Both the position numbers and the translations under genes were made by a program. Shown here in pieces: positions 34,942 to 46,083 of a stretch of DNA of 64,000 nucleotides. Under the pieces are notes generated by a model that saw only the letters and a program-made list of their open reading frames with translations, made no database searches and was not told the origin of the DNA. The DNA is taken from positions 1,054,001 through 1,118,000 of the forward strand of contig BQMF02000017.1 in NCBI GenBank assembly GCA_027922465.2, in the 5' to 3' direction. Position 1 is the stretch's first letter, and the number at the start of each line of letters is the position of its first letter. This stretch comes from Turritopsis dohrnii. Taxonomy: Eukaryota; Cnidaria; Hydrozoa; Anthoathecata; Oceaniidae.

Positions 34942-37900
34942 CTATTCTTGTCGTTTTCTTTTCTTCGGTTTCGGTTTCATCACTTGCGTGTCAGGACATG
35001 AAGATAGCAGATGCTGTTTCATCGTGTACTCAAGACGTTTAACAGGATCTTTCACTCCGACATATCTGTAACAGGTAAAATATGCATATCGTTTGTTACA
35101 AACTTTAATAAAAATCTTTAATGTTTCGTGAAAGTTATGACTTGAAATATTCACCTGGCTCTCATCTGCTTAAATTGATGGTGAAGACTTTCCCCACCTT
35201 GCTCACCAAAAAACCCACAAGCTGACTTCCATTGTCTAATAAATGGAGCAACGTGGTCTTCCAAAAAATGTAATTTTGGACTGATATTGATTTTAGGCCA
35301 GTTCAGTCGCAAAAAGTTTAAAAATGAATTTATCGCAATTTCTAAACAAATGTAAAAAGTTAAATTTGCAATACTGTGATAATATTTTGTGAATTGACTA
35401 AAAATTAAAAATTATCCTCACCAAGGGAGTCAATTTCACTGGTACTTAAGTGCATGGAGCTGTTAAAAATATTGTGGCACACAGAATATTTATCAATTAA
35501 TTGTGTAAAATTATTACACATCGTCTGTGCTTTTCCAAGAATCTGTTCATCATCTGTTTGATTTTGAACAGCTACGATTATCCCACTACATATATGTGTT
35601 GTATTTTCTTTCTAAAATATACAATTTATTATACACTTCAAGTTGACATCAAGATCATCTATGAAATGAGTCCTATCATATACAATTTATCAATTCCTTA
35701 CCTTTAGCAACTTATGGACATGATTCCCAATGAAGCTTTTGCCATGGTACGCCTGTCTTTCAATATTAATTTTTTGCAAACTAACATCCAGAGACATAGC
35801 ACATGGACCGGTACCAGTGGGTAAATTCTTGCTGAGTTCATTGAGCGTATCTTCAATCTCGTTTATCTCCGATTCCAGCTCATTAATTCTGGGAATATAG
35901 TATGTGGAAACTGCATCAGGACTTCCACCAGCTATCAGGTGATATCCTAGTTCCTCTTTTAGCGACACAATCTCGCTAATTATTTTATCTCTTGTTTGCT
36001 CAAGATCTGTTCTTTTTTCAATGAAAATTGTATATTCATTGTCTGTTCTGTCAACATTTTTTTTGATTTCAGTGTAGCCATTTCAATGTCAAGCAAATGA
36101 CATTCCATTTCCAACATATTGAAGATTTTTAAATATATGCCCAATGACAGATGCAATCCCGGCACGGCAACCTTAGAAGAACAATGTATGTAAGGGGAAT
36201 TTCATATCAGTTTTATCTTCATTTTAAATAATCCTACTTAATTGATTTTTGAATTTTAACTAAATTTTACCTGATTTATCGGTATGTTGAAGAATTGTTC
36301 TTCGATGACATTAAAGTGATTTTTTGCATGTCTAATGTTTTTCCCTGCATTAACGAAAGCCTCATGGTGATATCGCAGGTTTTCAAGGGTCCAAGGCTTG
36401 GAACTTCCTCTAGCAAAAGTTGGAAATTGTATTTCCTCATGTGTTGCTAAACACCACAAACATGGATGGCGACCTGAAATTGTTATAATGCAATAGATAT
36501 TTATTCATAAGTAATAATACAGTTCAGATATTCATTGTAGATTGGATACTTATCATTAGCACCAGACATTCCATACATAGCACAAAGAAATGCGTAATCA
36601 CCATACATTAATACACGCAAGTTTTGGTTATTGAATTTTGTTTTTTGCAACATTGCAACTTGTGGCTGAAACCGTTTCAAGCAAATTCGCAGATTGCTAC
36701 TTGTATCTTTTGCCTCGAAAATCGAGAAGATGACGGTGTTATCTGGCCTGTTAGGATTTTTTACATTTACGATTTGGTAGCCCATCTTGAAACTATTGTC
36801 ACCATGATCTCCACCTATTTTGACATGGATTTCACGTTGGTCGATGAAGCTATGTTGTTCAAGAAGATGACATTTTTCTAAAAGTGCCATACGTTTGAGG
36901 CAAAGGGCAACCAAATTATAAAGATACGCCCACGGAACAAGTATCACTTCCAATTTGGTACCTTTAGTTTTGGTTAGTGGAGCTATTTCAGCATTCAACC
37001 CAGCCCCAACCCATTCTGTTGCAATTTTTCTAGTCTCCTTCTCTGACGATACTTTTACATTAAAGGTTTTCAGCCAACGAGAAATTTGACGAAACTGGTT
37101 CCAGGGAATATTGAGAGAGGACTTCATTGCGGCGACATGCTGTGGTGGGATGACAGCTTCTACTTTGAGTTTTTTCACAATATCTGCACGCTCGTTCTCA
37201 TTAAAACTTTCAATGACTGGAGCAGTTTGGGTGGAAATTGCAGCTTCACTGGGACCAGCTGTCATAGATATTAATTCTTTGGCAGTTTTCGTCCTAGATT
37301 CCACACTTTTTCTGCTTGATACATCAGAGTGCTTTGTAGGGATACGAATTGGTGTCATAGTCAGTGGCTATAAAAATTACATTATAATGATTTTTTCCAA
37401 TATGTGCATGATTAACAAATTATATTGTGATAGAATAACTGGCTTAATACTTTATATACACAAAAATTAATTTTTAGCTATTGGATGTATTTTATGTGGT
37501 GTTAGTGTTCCTCTTTATTTTTATTTGTGTAGAAGAGGATTTTTTTTTCAAAAAAAAACATGCATGTACACAGTTTCATTCACACAAAAACGGGTTTGTT
37601 TTAAATTGTTGATCCAAGTATAAGTAAGTTACCTTAGAGCCTTTTGTAGGGAGTTGTATACTGCAGTTTGGTAGCTGGGACTTCTGCATTTGTATGCCGA
37701 CAACATGAGTGACACATTCCATGACTTCTTGAGGAACTTCTTGCTGGGCATTAATGTTCAATATGTCACTAGTGGTCAGGACTGGTTTTTTGCAAATGTG
37801 ACCTTTGAACCTTGTTATAAGAAAATTTACTTTGCACTTTGAACACAATATGTTCTGCATCGCCAGGCTGTTAATCAGGACTTGTCCTGAATGAATAGAG

Positions 37901-38523
37901 TTAGTATTAGGTGGTACATAATTGTGGCAAGAGGGGCAGTTGCAATCTGTTCGTAGGTGTAATGTCAGGCAAACTCCACAGAAAGTGTGGTTGCAATTAA
38001 CGATATACAAAGGCTTTTTAATCAAATCCTTGCAAATTCCGCATATGTAAGGTTTGATATGGCTGTTAATGACAATTGAGAAATCTTCCAGGCTTAAATC
38101 AATAATATATTGTGGAGACATGGCATGTAATTCATTGATTAAGGACGGTGACCAATTCTTGTGAACTACTTTAACTTTGATCGGGCGTCCTTTTGTTCTA
38201 CCTTTACTGGGTCTCCCACCTTTGGATTTCATTACTAGTAAGCTACATGTGCTGCAGTTTTCTGTGCTGTGCTCTTTCCATTCAAATGGTGTTTGTTGGT
38301 GGATAGAGCCACGTTTTAACAGATTCAATTTTGCAAAGCAGTTATTGCAAAAGTATTTAGGGTGAGTACCTTCTTTGTCCAGAGTGAAATCTGCGTTGAA
38401 AGCCGTGCTAAGGTTGTTGATATGTTCTTTTGTAGCATACTTCACTCTGTAGCATATCATGTTTCCACAAACACGACAAAGTTTTTCTAAAGCACGATCG
38501 TGAAGGCTTATGGTGGTCGCCAT
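34942..38523 (-). CDS. RAG1-like transposase, seven exons, single frameshift
   Basis: The exons, by splice signals and phase, are 38523-37633, 37367-36563, 36473-36271, 36171-35702, 35611-35422, 35341-35155 and 35065-34942. Together they give about 956 codons. Residues 1-250 resemble the RAG1 N-terminus: CRVCGN (16-21), HPKYFCNNC (54-62), C90/C93, basic GRPSKGRTKGRP, a RING finger (CGIC...CNHTFCGVC...CPSC, 161-199) and a following CSKC...GHICKK finger. The catalytic core has GGDHG in exon 2, YGDYAFLC followed by HPCLWC across exons 2-3, and Glu in FFGEQGGESLHH in exon 6, giving the DDE triad. The zinc-type KLHFLEDH precedes that Glu. The tail is basic (KPKPKKRKRQE). Exon 4 is out of frame by one base at an A8 run. 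The exon 2 donor (G|GTGCTA) is weak and was chosen by phase. Confidence 0.88.
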
Positions 38524-38964
38524 GACAGGTAAAATGGCCAAATTTTGATGCCTAGTAACTTTTTGTAAAAAAAATGTTTGCAATGTGTAACGATGTTAAA
38601 AAAGTAGGTTAATATAATGTTATTATCTGTAATGTTCTTTTTCCTGTGGCAAAACTTCGTAAGTTTGGGAAAAGCTGCACAGAAGTGGTACGGTCTTTCA
38701 GCAGGATTCTTAGTGGCTTTCTCAAATTTGAAAATTCGCGGGTTTGTCATTGCAATCTGACCACTATGACTTTTTGTTTGGAAAAGATATGTATTGAACT
38801 CCATCATGGTGGTTTTACTTTGTTTTTATTAATTGGAAATGGGGGAATTTTTGGCCCTTAAAATCCCCACAGATGGTGGAGAAGGAATGGCAAAGAAGAC
38901 AATGTATATTTTTGTAATTGAAAATCGCGCATGCTCAGTCTGAGTTTCGCGAAACCAAGCTACT

Positions 38965-38976
38965 GAAACAGCCGTG
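38965..38976 (-). repeat. Right 12-bp terminal inverted repeat
   Basis: GAAACAGCCGTG, exact reverse complement of the left end, followed by GGAT (38977-38980). Confidence 0.92.
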
Positions 38977-41216
38977 GGATTAGTATAAGTAGACTAGTAT
39001 CCGGGTAAAAACGTTTTACCGAACTTAACTTCGAAAACATTAGGTCAAATCCACCACTCCCGTGTACGTACCCCGTGACGAAAAAATAAATCATAGAATC
39101 GCAACTCAAAAGTGTACCCATGTTGTAGAGCTCGAAAAACTGAGCAAAAAAATGTATGGGATCGTTTCGCTACGATCAACCGTTGCAGAGATATCGTCGT
39201 TGAAAGATTTTAATGACGTCATATCCGCAGTACCAAATAAAATTAAGGCCCAAATGTTGCGTCACCCCATCACCCGTATCGCGGACCCTAAAAAACGTCA
39301 GTTATCCCTATTGGTTCTCGAGATATTTCCCCAAAAACGTCGCGTTCGATTGGGGTCGCAATGCAATGGTTCCTACGTGATATGCTAAAATGAAACTGAC
39401 GTCACGACGCGTGCTATTATACTAATCGTCAATTGTCAATGGTCTAACGAAAAAATGACCACGATTAAGAAGATTTTGACCGTAAATTTAGAAAAAACAC
39501 AACACTCTCTAAAATAAAAGTGGTATGCACAACGCGGATTAGTATATACTAGTATCCCGGGTAAAAACTTTTTACCGAAATTAACTTCGAAAACATTAGG
39601 TCAAATCCACCATTCCCGTGTATGTAGCCCGTGACGAAAAAATAAATCATAGAATCGCCACTCAAAAGTGTACCCATGTTGTAGAGCTCGAAAAACTGAT
39701 CAAAAAAATGTATGGGATCGTTTCGCTACGACCAACCGTTGCGGAGATATCGCTGATCAAAAATTTCGATGACGTCATATCCGCAGTACCAAATAAAATT
39801 TAGGCCCAAATGATGTGTCACCCCATCACCCGTATCGCTGACCCCAAAAAACGTCAGTTATCCCTATTGGTTCTCGAGATATTTCCCCAAAAACGTCGCG
39901 TTCGATTGGGGCTGCAATGCAATGATTCCCCGTGATCATAAAAAAACTGACGTCAAATGATGCCACGTGCTTTTGGAATGATCGTGAAAAAAGTGTCTCT
40001 CGCATCTACGTGGTTTTACGCGCACATAAGAGGACAATGACCGTAAATTAAAACTAAATATATCACTCTCTAAAATAAAAGTGGTATGCACAATCGCGGA
40101 TTATTATAATAAGACTAGTATCCCGGGTAAAAACTTTTTACCGAACTTAACTTCGAAAAGGATGGGTCAAAATCGCCTTTCCCGTGAACAATCCCCGTGA
40201 TGAAAATTTCAATTTAGGAATTGGAAACCGAAAATGTAACCATGTTGTAGAGCTCGAAAAACTGATCAAAAAAATGTATGGGATCGTTTCGCTACGACCA
40301 ACCGTTGCGGAGATATCACTGATCAAAGATTTCGATGACGTCATATCCGCAGTACCAAATAAAATTTAGGCCCAAATGATGCGTCACCCCATCACCCGTA
40401 TCGCTGACCCCAAAAAACGTCAGTTATCCCTATTGGTTCTTGAGATATTTCCCCAAAAACGTCGCGTTCGATTGGGGATGCAATGCAATGATTCCCCGTG
40501 ATCATAAAAAACTGACGTCAAATGTTGCCACGTGCTTTTGGAATGATCGTGAAAAAAAGTGTCTCGCATCTACGTGGTTTTACGCGCACATAAGAGGACG
40601 ATGACCGTAAAAATTAAACAAATATATCACTCTCTAAAATAAAAGTGTGACACACAACGCGGATTATTATAATAAGATAGACTAGTATTTCGCGTAAAAG
40701 TTTTTTACGGTTTTAATTTCGAAACGCATGTGCAAAAATCCCCCGTTCCCGTGTGAGAACCCCGTGACGAAAATTTCAATTACGGAATCGGGACTGGAAA
40801 GTGTAACGATGTTGTAGAGCTCGAAAAACTGAGCAAAAAAATGTATGGGATCGTTTCTCTACGATCAACCGTTGCTGAGATATCGTCTATCATAGATTTT
40901 AATGACGTCATATCCGCAGTCTCAAATAAAATTTTGACCCAAATGTTGCGTCACCCCATCACCCGTATCGCTGACCCTAAAAAACGTCAGTTATCCCCAT
41001 TGGTTCTCGAGATATTTCCCCAAAAACGTCGCGTTCGATTGGGGATGCAATGCAATGGTTCCCCGTGGTCTTAAAAACATCTGACGTCAAATGCCACGTG
41101 CTATTATACTAATCGTGAATGTGTCTTGCGTGGGCGAACTGCCGCTATTATTATTATTACTAGTATCCCGGGTAAAAACTTTTTACCGAACTTAAATCAT
41201 AGAACAGCAACTGAAA
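38977..41216 (+). repeat. R560 satellite, array C (right part)
   Basis: Units begin near 38977, 39535, 40096 and 40668, then the array degrades at about 41150. Spacing is about 560 bp. Open frames of 60-108 codons such as 39062-39388 fall in the same place in each unit (MYVPRDEK... type) but carry stops in most copies. I read them as by-products of the repeat. Confidence 0.85.
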
Positions 41217-42234
41217 AACATCCCAGGCGGCGTCGCTCGCCACCCATGTTCAGTATGCGTTGTGTTGCAAAATTTAACTTGTGTAAAAGTTTCTACAGGC
41301 ATTAATTTTTTAATTCATTTCTTACATTCAGAAGATTAAAAACAGAAACAAATGGCAACATGGCTCAGAATAATATATTTATACGCAGAAGAGAAGTAAC
41401 TTTGATGTAAAAAAAAAAGGCAATATATAACACAGAACTGTTTACCCAGACATACGAAACCAAACATTACAAAATGTTAATTCAAAACAAATTGATACCT
41501 TCCAACTTTTTCTTTTGTTCCAAAGTTACTACTCGACTGCAACCATTAATGAATTTTTGAAATGATATGTAGTTTGTTCTTCCCAAAACCATCAACGTCA
41601 TGATTAAAACCATGAGTTTCATTTCCTTGTGCTTTTTTTATTATTACCTAAAAAATTAATACTTGAATTGTAAATGCCCTACTTTGACAAAAACCATAAT
41701 TGAATACCCAGAAGATATTAAAAGCAACAAATAAAAACATAATGCTAAACTTATATACCTAGCAAGTATGTATGTAGCAATTAACATAACACAAAATAAT
41801 GAATGCCGTAAACAAATATAAACTGAAGAAAAATATACGCCAGCAATGCTTCTTTTTTGTAGTACAATCGCAATGAAATACATAATCCATTCTTCTCTTA
41901 AATAACCTTCTCAACATACCATGTGTTTCATTTATACATTTATAAATTTCGTTTATAAATAGCTACACTTTTTCTTTTCTGACCTAAAAGAAAAAGATTT
42001 CAGTAAAGAACAGCTACAATACTTACTACTACTGCAACCATATTTAAGCAAACCAAAACAAAAGGCATAAATGGCTGGCAGAAAGGCATGCAGACAAAGC
42101 ATCAAACATCGTCAATAGATACAATTTGACAGCATAACACGTTCCCTTACTTCCACAGCCATGAGAAAGGAAAACAGTCATAGCTGTGGGACCATTTTTA
42201 ATTGATCTGTAAATAAATAAATCAAATCAAATCT
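41217..42234 (-). repeat. Family D dispersed repeat, copy 4
   Basis: Begins caggcggcgtcgctcgccaccc and ends aaatcaaatcaaatcttct. It is closer to copy 2 than the others but lacks about 250 bp of copy 2's middle (around 26280-26510). Confidence 0.55.
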
Positions 42235-43095
42235 TCTACATATACCTAACTTGTTCTTTTATTAATCAAAAATAAAAGTTTTATAATAATACCTTTTGTT
42301 CGTTCGATCTTTCTGCAGCTAATTTTTAAAAACTTCACTGCACTTCTTCTGTATATCTAAATATGATTTTTCATTGTAAACAAACAACTAACTCACTTAC
42401 ACGTGCTACCCGTGTTCTTTTATTAATAAGAGTAAAAGTTTAGCAATAAACACGATAATAAAACGTGCATACAAACCTGTGTTTCTTCGTCAGTTCTTTC
42501 GTCAAATTAAAATATTCGTATACAAAAAGAAACACGTCTTCTTCGCGAAGTTTCTTGCTCACGAAATGATCGTTGACAAATTTCGAACGAAGAAGATTGC
42601 ATTGCTCGCACTCCTCCAAAGACGTTTTTCAGATGATTTCCACTGCGCAAACCAAAAATAACAAAACGGAAGAGCATATACTAATCGCGGAAAATCAAAA
42701 AAAACGCTGTCACATCTGCGTGGTTTTACGACGAAAAGGGAAAAAATAAGAAGGTTTTGACCGTGAAAAAAAAGTAAATATATCACTCTCTAAAATAAAA
42801 GTGTGACACACAATCGCGGATTATTATAATAAGATTACGAATATTTATTACAGGATGGTTCCTCAGTTATAAATACATATATACAATATATACAAATACT
42901 GTTATTCTGGAAGTCCTGTGCAAAAATGACGTAAAGGATTTAAAATATTAAGAGACGTATAGACGAGTTAGCCAAAAAACATGAAAGCTCTGAAATGAGA
43001 AAAGAAAATGATATAACCACATTAAAGAAAACAATCAACAATTAAAGAAAATAGGCGAAAACGAATGTCAAAAAAAAAAGAAAAGAAAAGTTACT
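42235..43095. repeat. Module F copy 3, partial R560 module, family C-like flank
   Basis: 42235-42690 is module F with a deletion around 42500. 42700-42835 is the R560 promoter-like module ending cgcggattattataataagatta. 42840-43095 is AT-rich; its A-rich end (43070-43095) aligns with family C near 27590. No gene is seen. Confidence 0.5.
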
Positions 43096-45528
43096 AATAG
43101 GTGATTATTATACACACAGAAAATTTATAAATTTTTTATAAGATCTTTAAATTTTTCATAATCCTTTTCAGCTCTTATCTCAGAAGGGAGACTGTTGTAT
43201 ATCAAAGCCCCTTGAAAGTAAAACGAGTTCCGTTCTGCTTCTAATTTTACTCGTGGTAGTCGTATAAGGTTTCCATTGTTTCGTGTATTTCGTCCAGTGC
43301 ATAGTTGAAAATAGTTTTTGAAATTTGAGCATACATCATTAGTTAGGCACCGATGAACATAATTTACGGCTTTCTTACGAATAATTGTGTTTGACTTGGG
43401 TATCACAAACTCATGTCCTACAATTTCCTGTGCACGTTGTTCCAAACTGGCGATCTTGTCCTTCAAGTATTCTGGGATTACACTAATCGTTACAAAGGAA
43501 CAGTACGTTAAGAAAGGGAGAATCATCGTTTTGTAGATGGTATAACTGGTTTTTGGATCTAGCATAAATCTCATTTTTCGTAGCAGATTAACACGCGATG
43601 AAGCTTTTGATATCGATTTCCTGATGTGTTCAGTTAGATTCAGGTTACTCGTTAATAGTACTCCCAGGTACTTGTAGGTATCGGTGCAGTTTATGTCAGT
43701 ATATTGATGTTGGATAATGATTGGCTGGTCATTAAGTTTATGCAGGCGGTTGTTAGTACCAAAAACCATAACTTCTGTTTTGCCTTTCTTACAATTCAGG
43801 ATAAGCTCATTCTCTTTCAACCAGTTTGCAAATATCTTGAATTCATGTGTCAAGACCTTTTCAATGTCATCAATAGACTTCGCAGAGTAGTAAAGGACAG
43901 TATCATCTGCATATTTGGTTATCCTGCATTGAGATAAAACTGTAGCCGAATCATTAAAGTGTAGAAGAAACAGGAGAGGTCCAAGAATGGACCCCTGCGG
44001 AACTCCACAGAATACTGGTTCTTGAGAGGAACTTGTCCCATCATACGAAACCTGTTGAAAGCGACCAAACAAGTAGTTGGTAATCCAGTTTTGGGGAATT
44101 CCTGTGATTCCGAATCCGGGCAGTTTCTCAATTATCGATGCATGGCTAACTGTATCAAATGCTTTGCTAAGGTCTATGTAAATGGCACCAGTTAGCATTC
44201 CTTTACCCATCGCTTTTCTAATTTCATCCACAAAATACACAGTTGCCAGCTCGGTAGAACGACATTTCCTGAAACCGAATTGAAGTGGAGATATCAAACA
44301 GTGTGATTCAATGTGATCCATAATTTGTCGGTGCACACATTTCTCTAAAATTTTGGATATGGCGGGCAGAACACTGATGGGTCTGTAGTTGTCGAATTTG
44401 TCTCTAGAGCCAGATTTAAAAACCGGAACAACTTTTGCTATTTTGAAGTCACTCGGTACTTTACCAGATTTTAGCGAGCAGTTTATAACGTGGGCCAGTG
44501 GTTTTGCTATTACAAACTTAATGTCCTTTAGGTAGGATGCTGGAATGTTATCTAAACCTACTGCACATTTTCGTTTAAGTCCCTTTAGGTAGTTCAGCAC
44601 TTCTTTATCGCTTACCATTTTGAATTCAAACTGGTGCTTACAAAATTCGATTCTTTTCGGTTTTGGTCTCCAAGCAAAGTCCGTAAAACGATATACATTT
44701 CGTTTGAGCAAACATGCGATAGTAGAAAAATATTTGCAAAAACCATTGGCGATTTCATATTTTCCACTAAGTATCTCATCATTAACTCTGAACGATTTCG
44801 GTAGATTTGTAGATTTGGGTTTCGTTGGAAAAATTCTTTTGATTATTTCCCAAAATTTAGACGGTTTATCCGAATTTTCTTTCAGTTCGGTTTTATAAAA
44901 CGATTTCTTTACTCGTTGAACTTCATTTGTCACAAAGTTCCGTTTTCTTTTGTATGCATTCCAATCACATTCCTTGTTTGATTTACGGGCGATTCGCTGG
45001 AGTTTATCTCTTTCATTCATTATGCGTTTTATGGATTCGTTTAACCATGGGCACGATCTTCCTTTCACCTTTTTCTCGATAAAAGGAGCACACTGATTGA
45101 TTGTTTCATTTAGAAAAGATTTCATTGTTGACCAAGCCACTAATGGGCAAGTTGTATTGTAAACAGAATTCCAATCTTTCTTAAGGAGATCTTTGTTAAT
45201 GTTATCTACGTTATAGTGTTTGTAATTGCGGCACTTTATTAACTTCCATTTATGCTTGTGACAATTTAGCTTCCGAACACAACCGATTAATTCATGATCA
45301 CCAATAGAGAGTGGAGTGACAATCACATCTTTAATAGTTGAAAGGTTATTTGTCAAAATAACATCAATTAGCGTCTTCGGCGAGGCTGTTATTCTCGTGG
45401 ACTCTGGTATAATTTGATCGAAACCATTTAATTTGATGATGTCTTTCAGTTCTTTATTATCTGACGCTACTAGATAATTTGCGTTCAGGTCACCCGTAAT
45501 AATTATTTCTTTTCTTTCCTTTTGAGCT
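43096..45528 (-). mobile_element. LINE (CR1/L2-like), 5'-truncated
   Basis: The coding region starts inside the endonuclease at the 5' edge. GTTACT occurs at both edges (43090-43095 and 45529-45534), a possible 6-bp duplication. The flanks join as family C sequence (compare 27585-27640), which supports the boundaries. Confidence 0.75.
43125..45527 (-). CDS. LINE endonuclease (C-terminal part) and reverse transcriptase
   Basis: 801 codons, uninterrupted to the stop. The first 60 residues are the end of an AP-type endonuclease: ITGDLNANYL (Asp-x-Asn), STRIT...TLIDVILTN (the Ser...Asp motif) and IGDHELIG (catalytic His). The reverse transcriptase has VVPVFKSGSRDKFDNYRPIS, IYIDLSKAFDTVSH (first Asp), GVPQGSILGPLLFLL and KYADDTVLYY (YADD). 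The thumb and C-terminal region follow. The domain order and motifs fit the CR1/L2/Jockey group; I lean to CR1/L2 without a tree. The N-terminal two thirds of the endonuclease and any ORF1 are missing, so the copy is defective although the frame is clean. Confidence 0.88.
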   Translation of the reverse strand, partial: AQKERKEIIITGDLNANYLVASDNKELKDIIKLNGFDQIIPESTRITASPKTLIDVILTNNLSTIKDVIVTPLSIGDHELIGCVRKLNCHKHKWKLIKCRNYKHYNVDNINKDLLKKDWNSVYNTTCPLVAWSTMKSFLNETINQCAPFIEKKVKGRSCPWLNESIKRIMNERDKLQRIARKSNKECDWNAYKRKRNFVTNEVQRVKKSFYKTELKENSDKPSKFWEIIKRIFPTKPKSTNLPKSFRVNDEILSGKYEIANGFCKYFSTIACLLKRNVYRFTDFAWRPKPKRIEFCKHQFEFKMVSDKEVLNYLKGLKRKCAVGLDNIPASYLKDIKFVIAKPLAHVINCSLKSGKVPSDFKIAKVVPVFKSGSRDKFDNYRPISVLPAISKILEKCVHRQIMDHIESHCLISPLQFGFRKCRSTELATVYFVDEIRKAMGKGMLTGAIYIDLSKAFDTVSHASIIEKLPGFGITGIPQNWITNYLFGRFQQVSYDGTSSSQEPVFCGVPQGSILGPLLFLLHFNDSATVLSQCRITKYADDTVLYYSAKSIDDIEKVLTHEFKIFANWLKENELILNCKKGKTEVMVFGTNNRLHKLNDQPIIIQHQYTDINCTDTYKYLGVLLTSNLNLTEHIRKSISKASSRVNLLRKMRFMLDPKTSYTIYKTMILPFLTYCSFVTISVIPEYLKDKIASLEQRAQEIVGHEFVIPKSNTIIRKKAVNYVHRCLTNDVCSNFKNYFQLCTGRNTRNNGNLIRLPRVKLEAERNSFYFQGALIYNSLPSEIRAEKDYEKFKDLIKNL

Positions 45529-45534
45529 GTTACT

Positions 45535-46083
45535 TAATTTTCATACTATAGTATTAGTATATATTAAAAATACTACGAGGTAGATATATAAGCAACAAGA
45601 TGCCCTGACAAGCATAAGGATTTCTGCGAAACCAGCTGAAGCATGAAAAATGAAAGACCAGTGATATCTTCAAATTTGAAGATTGAATGGCTTCTACAAT
45701 ACAACATCACATTTTTGATCATACACTCCCTAGGAATACATGAAAGCATAACTGATATATACTATAGATCAAAAATAGATAAAACAAAAATAAAACTATA
45801 ATAGTTAAACCCGTTAAGTTTGTCAACTTTTGTTCATTTCCAGGGATGATGGCACATTACCTTTTAAAAAGTGTAAATAGGACTTAACTAAAAACAACAA
45901 AGAAAAGAAATACGCATAAGGTAACCATAATCGCATAATCGTAACCATGGATACACATTTTATATGACAGTTTTTTAAAAAAAAGAAATGATGTATAAGA
46001 GCGAAAAGAAAAAAAACCCACAAACTTCGAAAAAAAATATTAAGAAACAAAAGCGAAAAACTCATCAGAAATACTTTGTTTAA
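45535..46083. other. Family C remnant and unassigned DNA
   Basis: 45535-45600 continues family C (tattaaaaatactacgagg, compare 27632). 45600-46083 has distant similarity to 53490-53640 but no gene. Confidence 0.45.

Larger units (their letters stand above)
34282..38976 (-). mobile_element. DDE transposon encoding a RAG1-like transposase, complete, 4-bp TSD
   Basis: The ends are CACGGCTGTTTC (34282-34293) and its exact complement (38965-38976). The duplication GGAT flanks it (34278-34281 and 38977-38980). Intact R560 units show the empty site cacacgcggattagtataag, so removal of the element plus one GGAT restores the satellite exactly. Both ends also carry GCATGCG-type inner motifs, and the right end has the palindrome GTTTCGCGAAAC (38944-38955). 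The 5'-CAC terminus and 4-bp TSD fit the Chapaev branch of the CMC superfamily as I know it; Transib and ProtoRAG make 5-bp duplications. The N-terminal RAG1 likeness recalls the N-RAG-TP transposons described from Aplysia. The superfamily call is inference. Confidence 0.93.

Noticed and set aside
34282..38976. A host RAG1 gene
   Set aside because: The locus has exact inverted ends and a target duplication in a satellite unit, no RAG2-like neighbour, and a transposase-type core. It is a mobile element.
34282..38976. Assignment to Transib or ProtoRAG
   Set aside because: The duplication is 4 bp (GGAT) rather than 5 bp. The Chapaev branch fits the duplication better.
39062..39388. A small conserved gene (MYVPRDEK-type frames in R560 units)
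   Set aside because: The frame recurs because the repeat recurs. Most units carry stops or frame changes, and nothing resembles a known protein.
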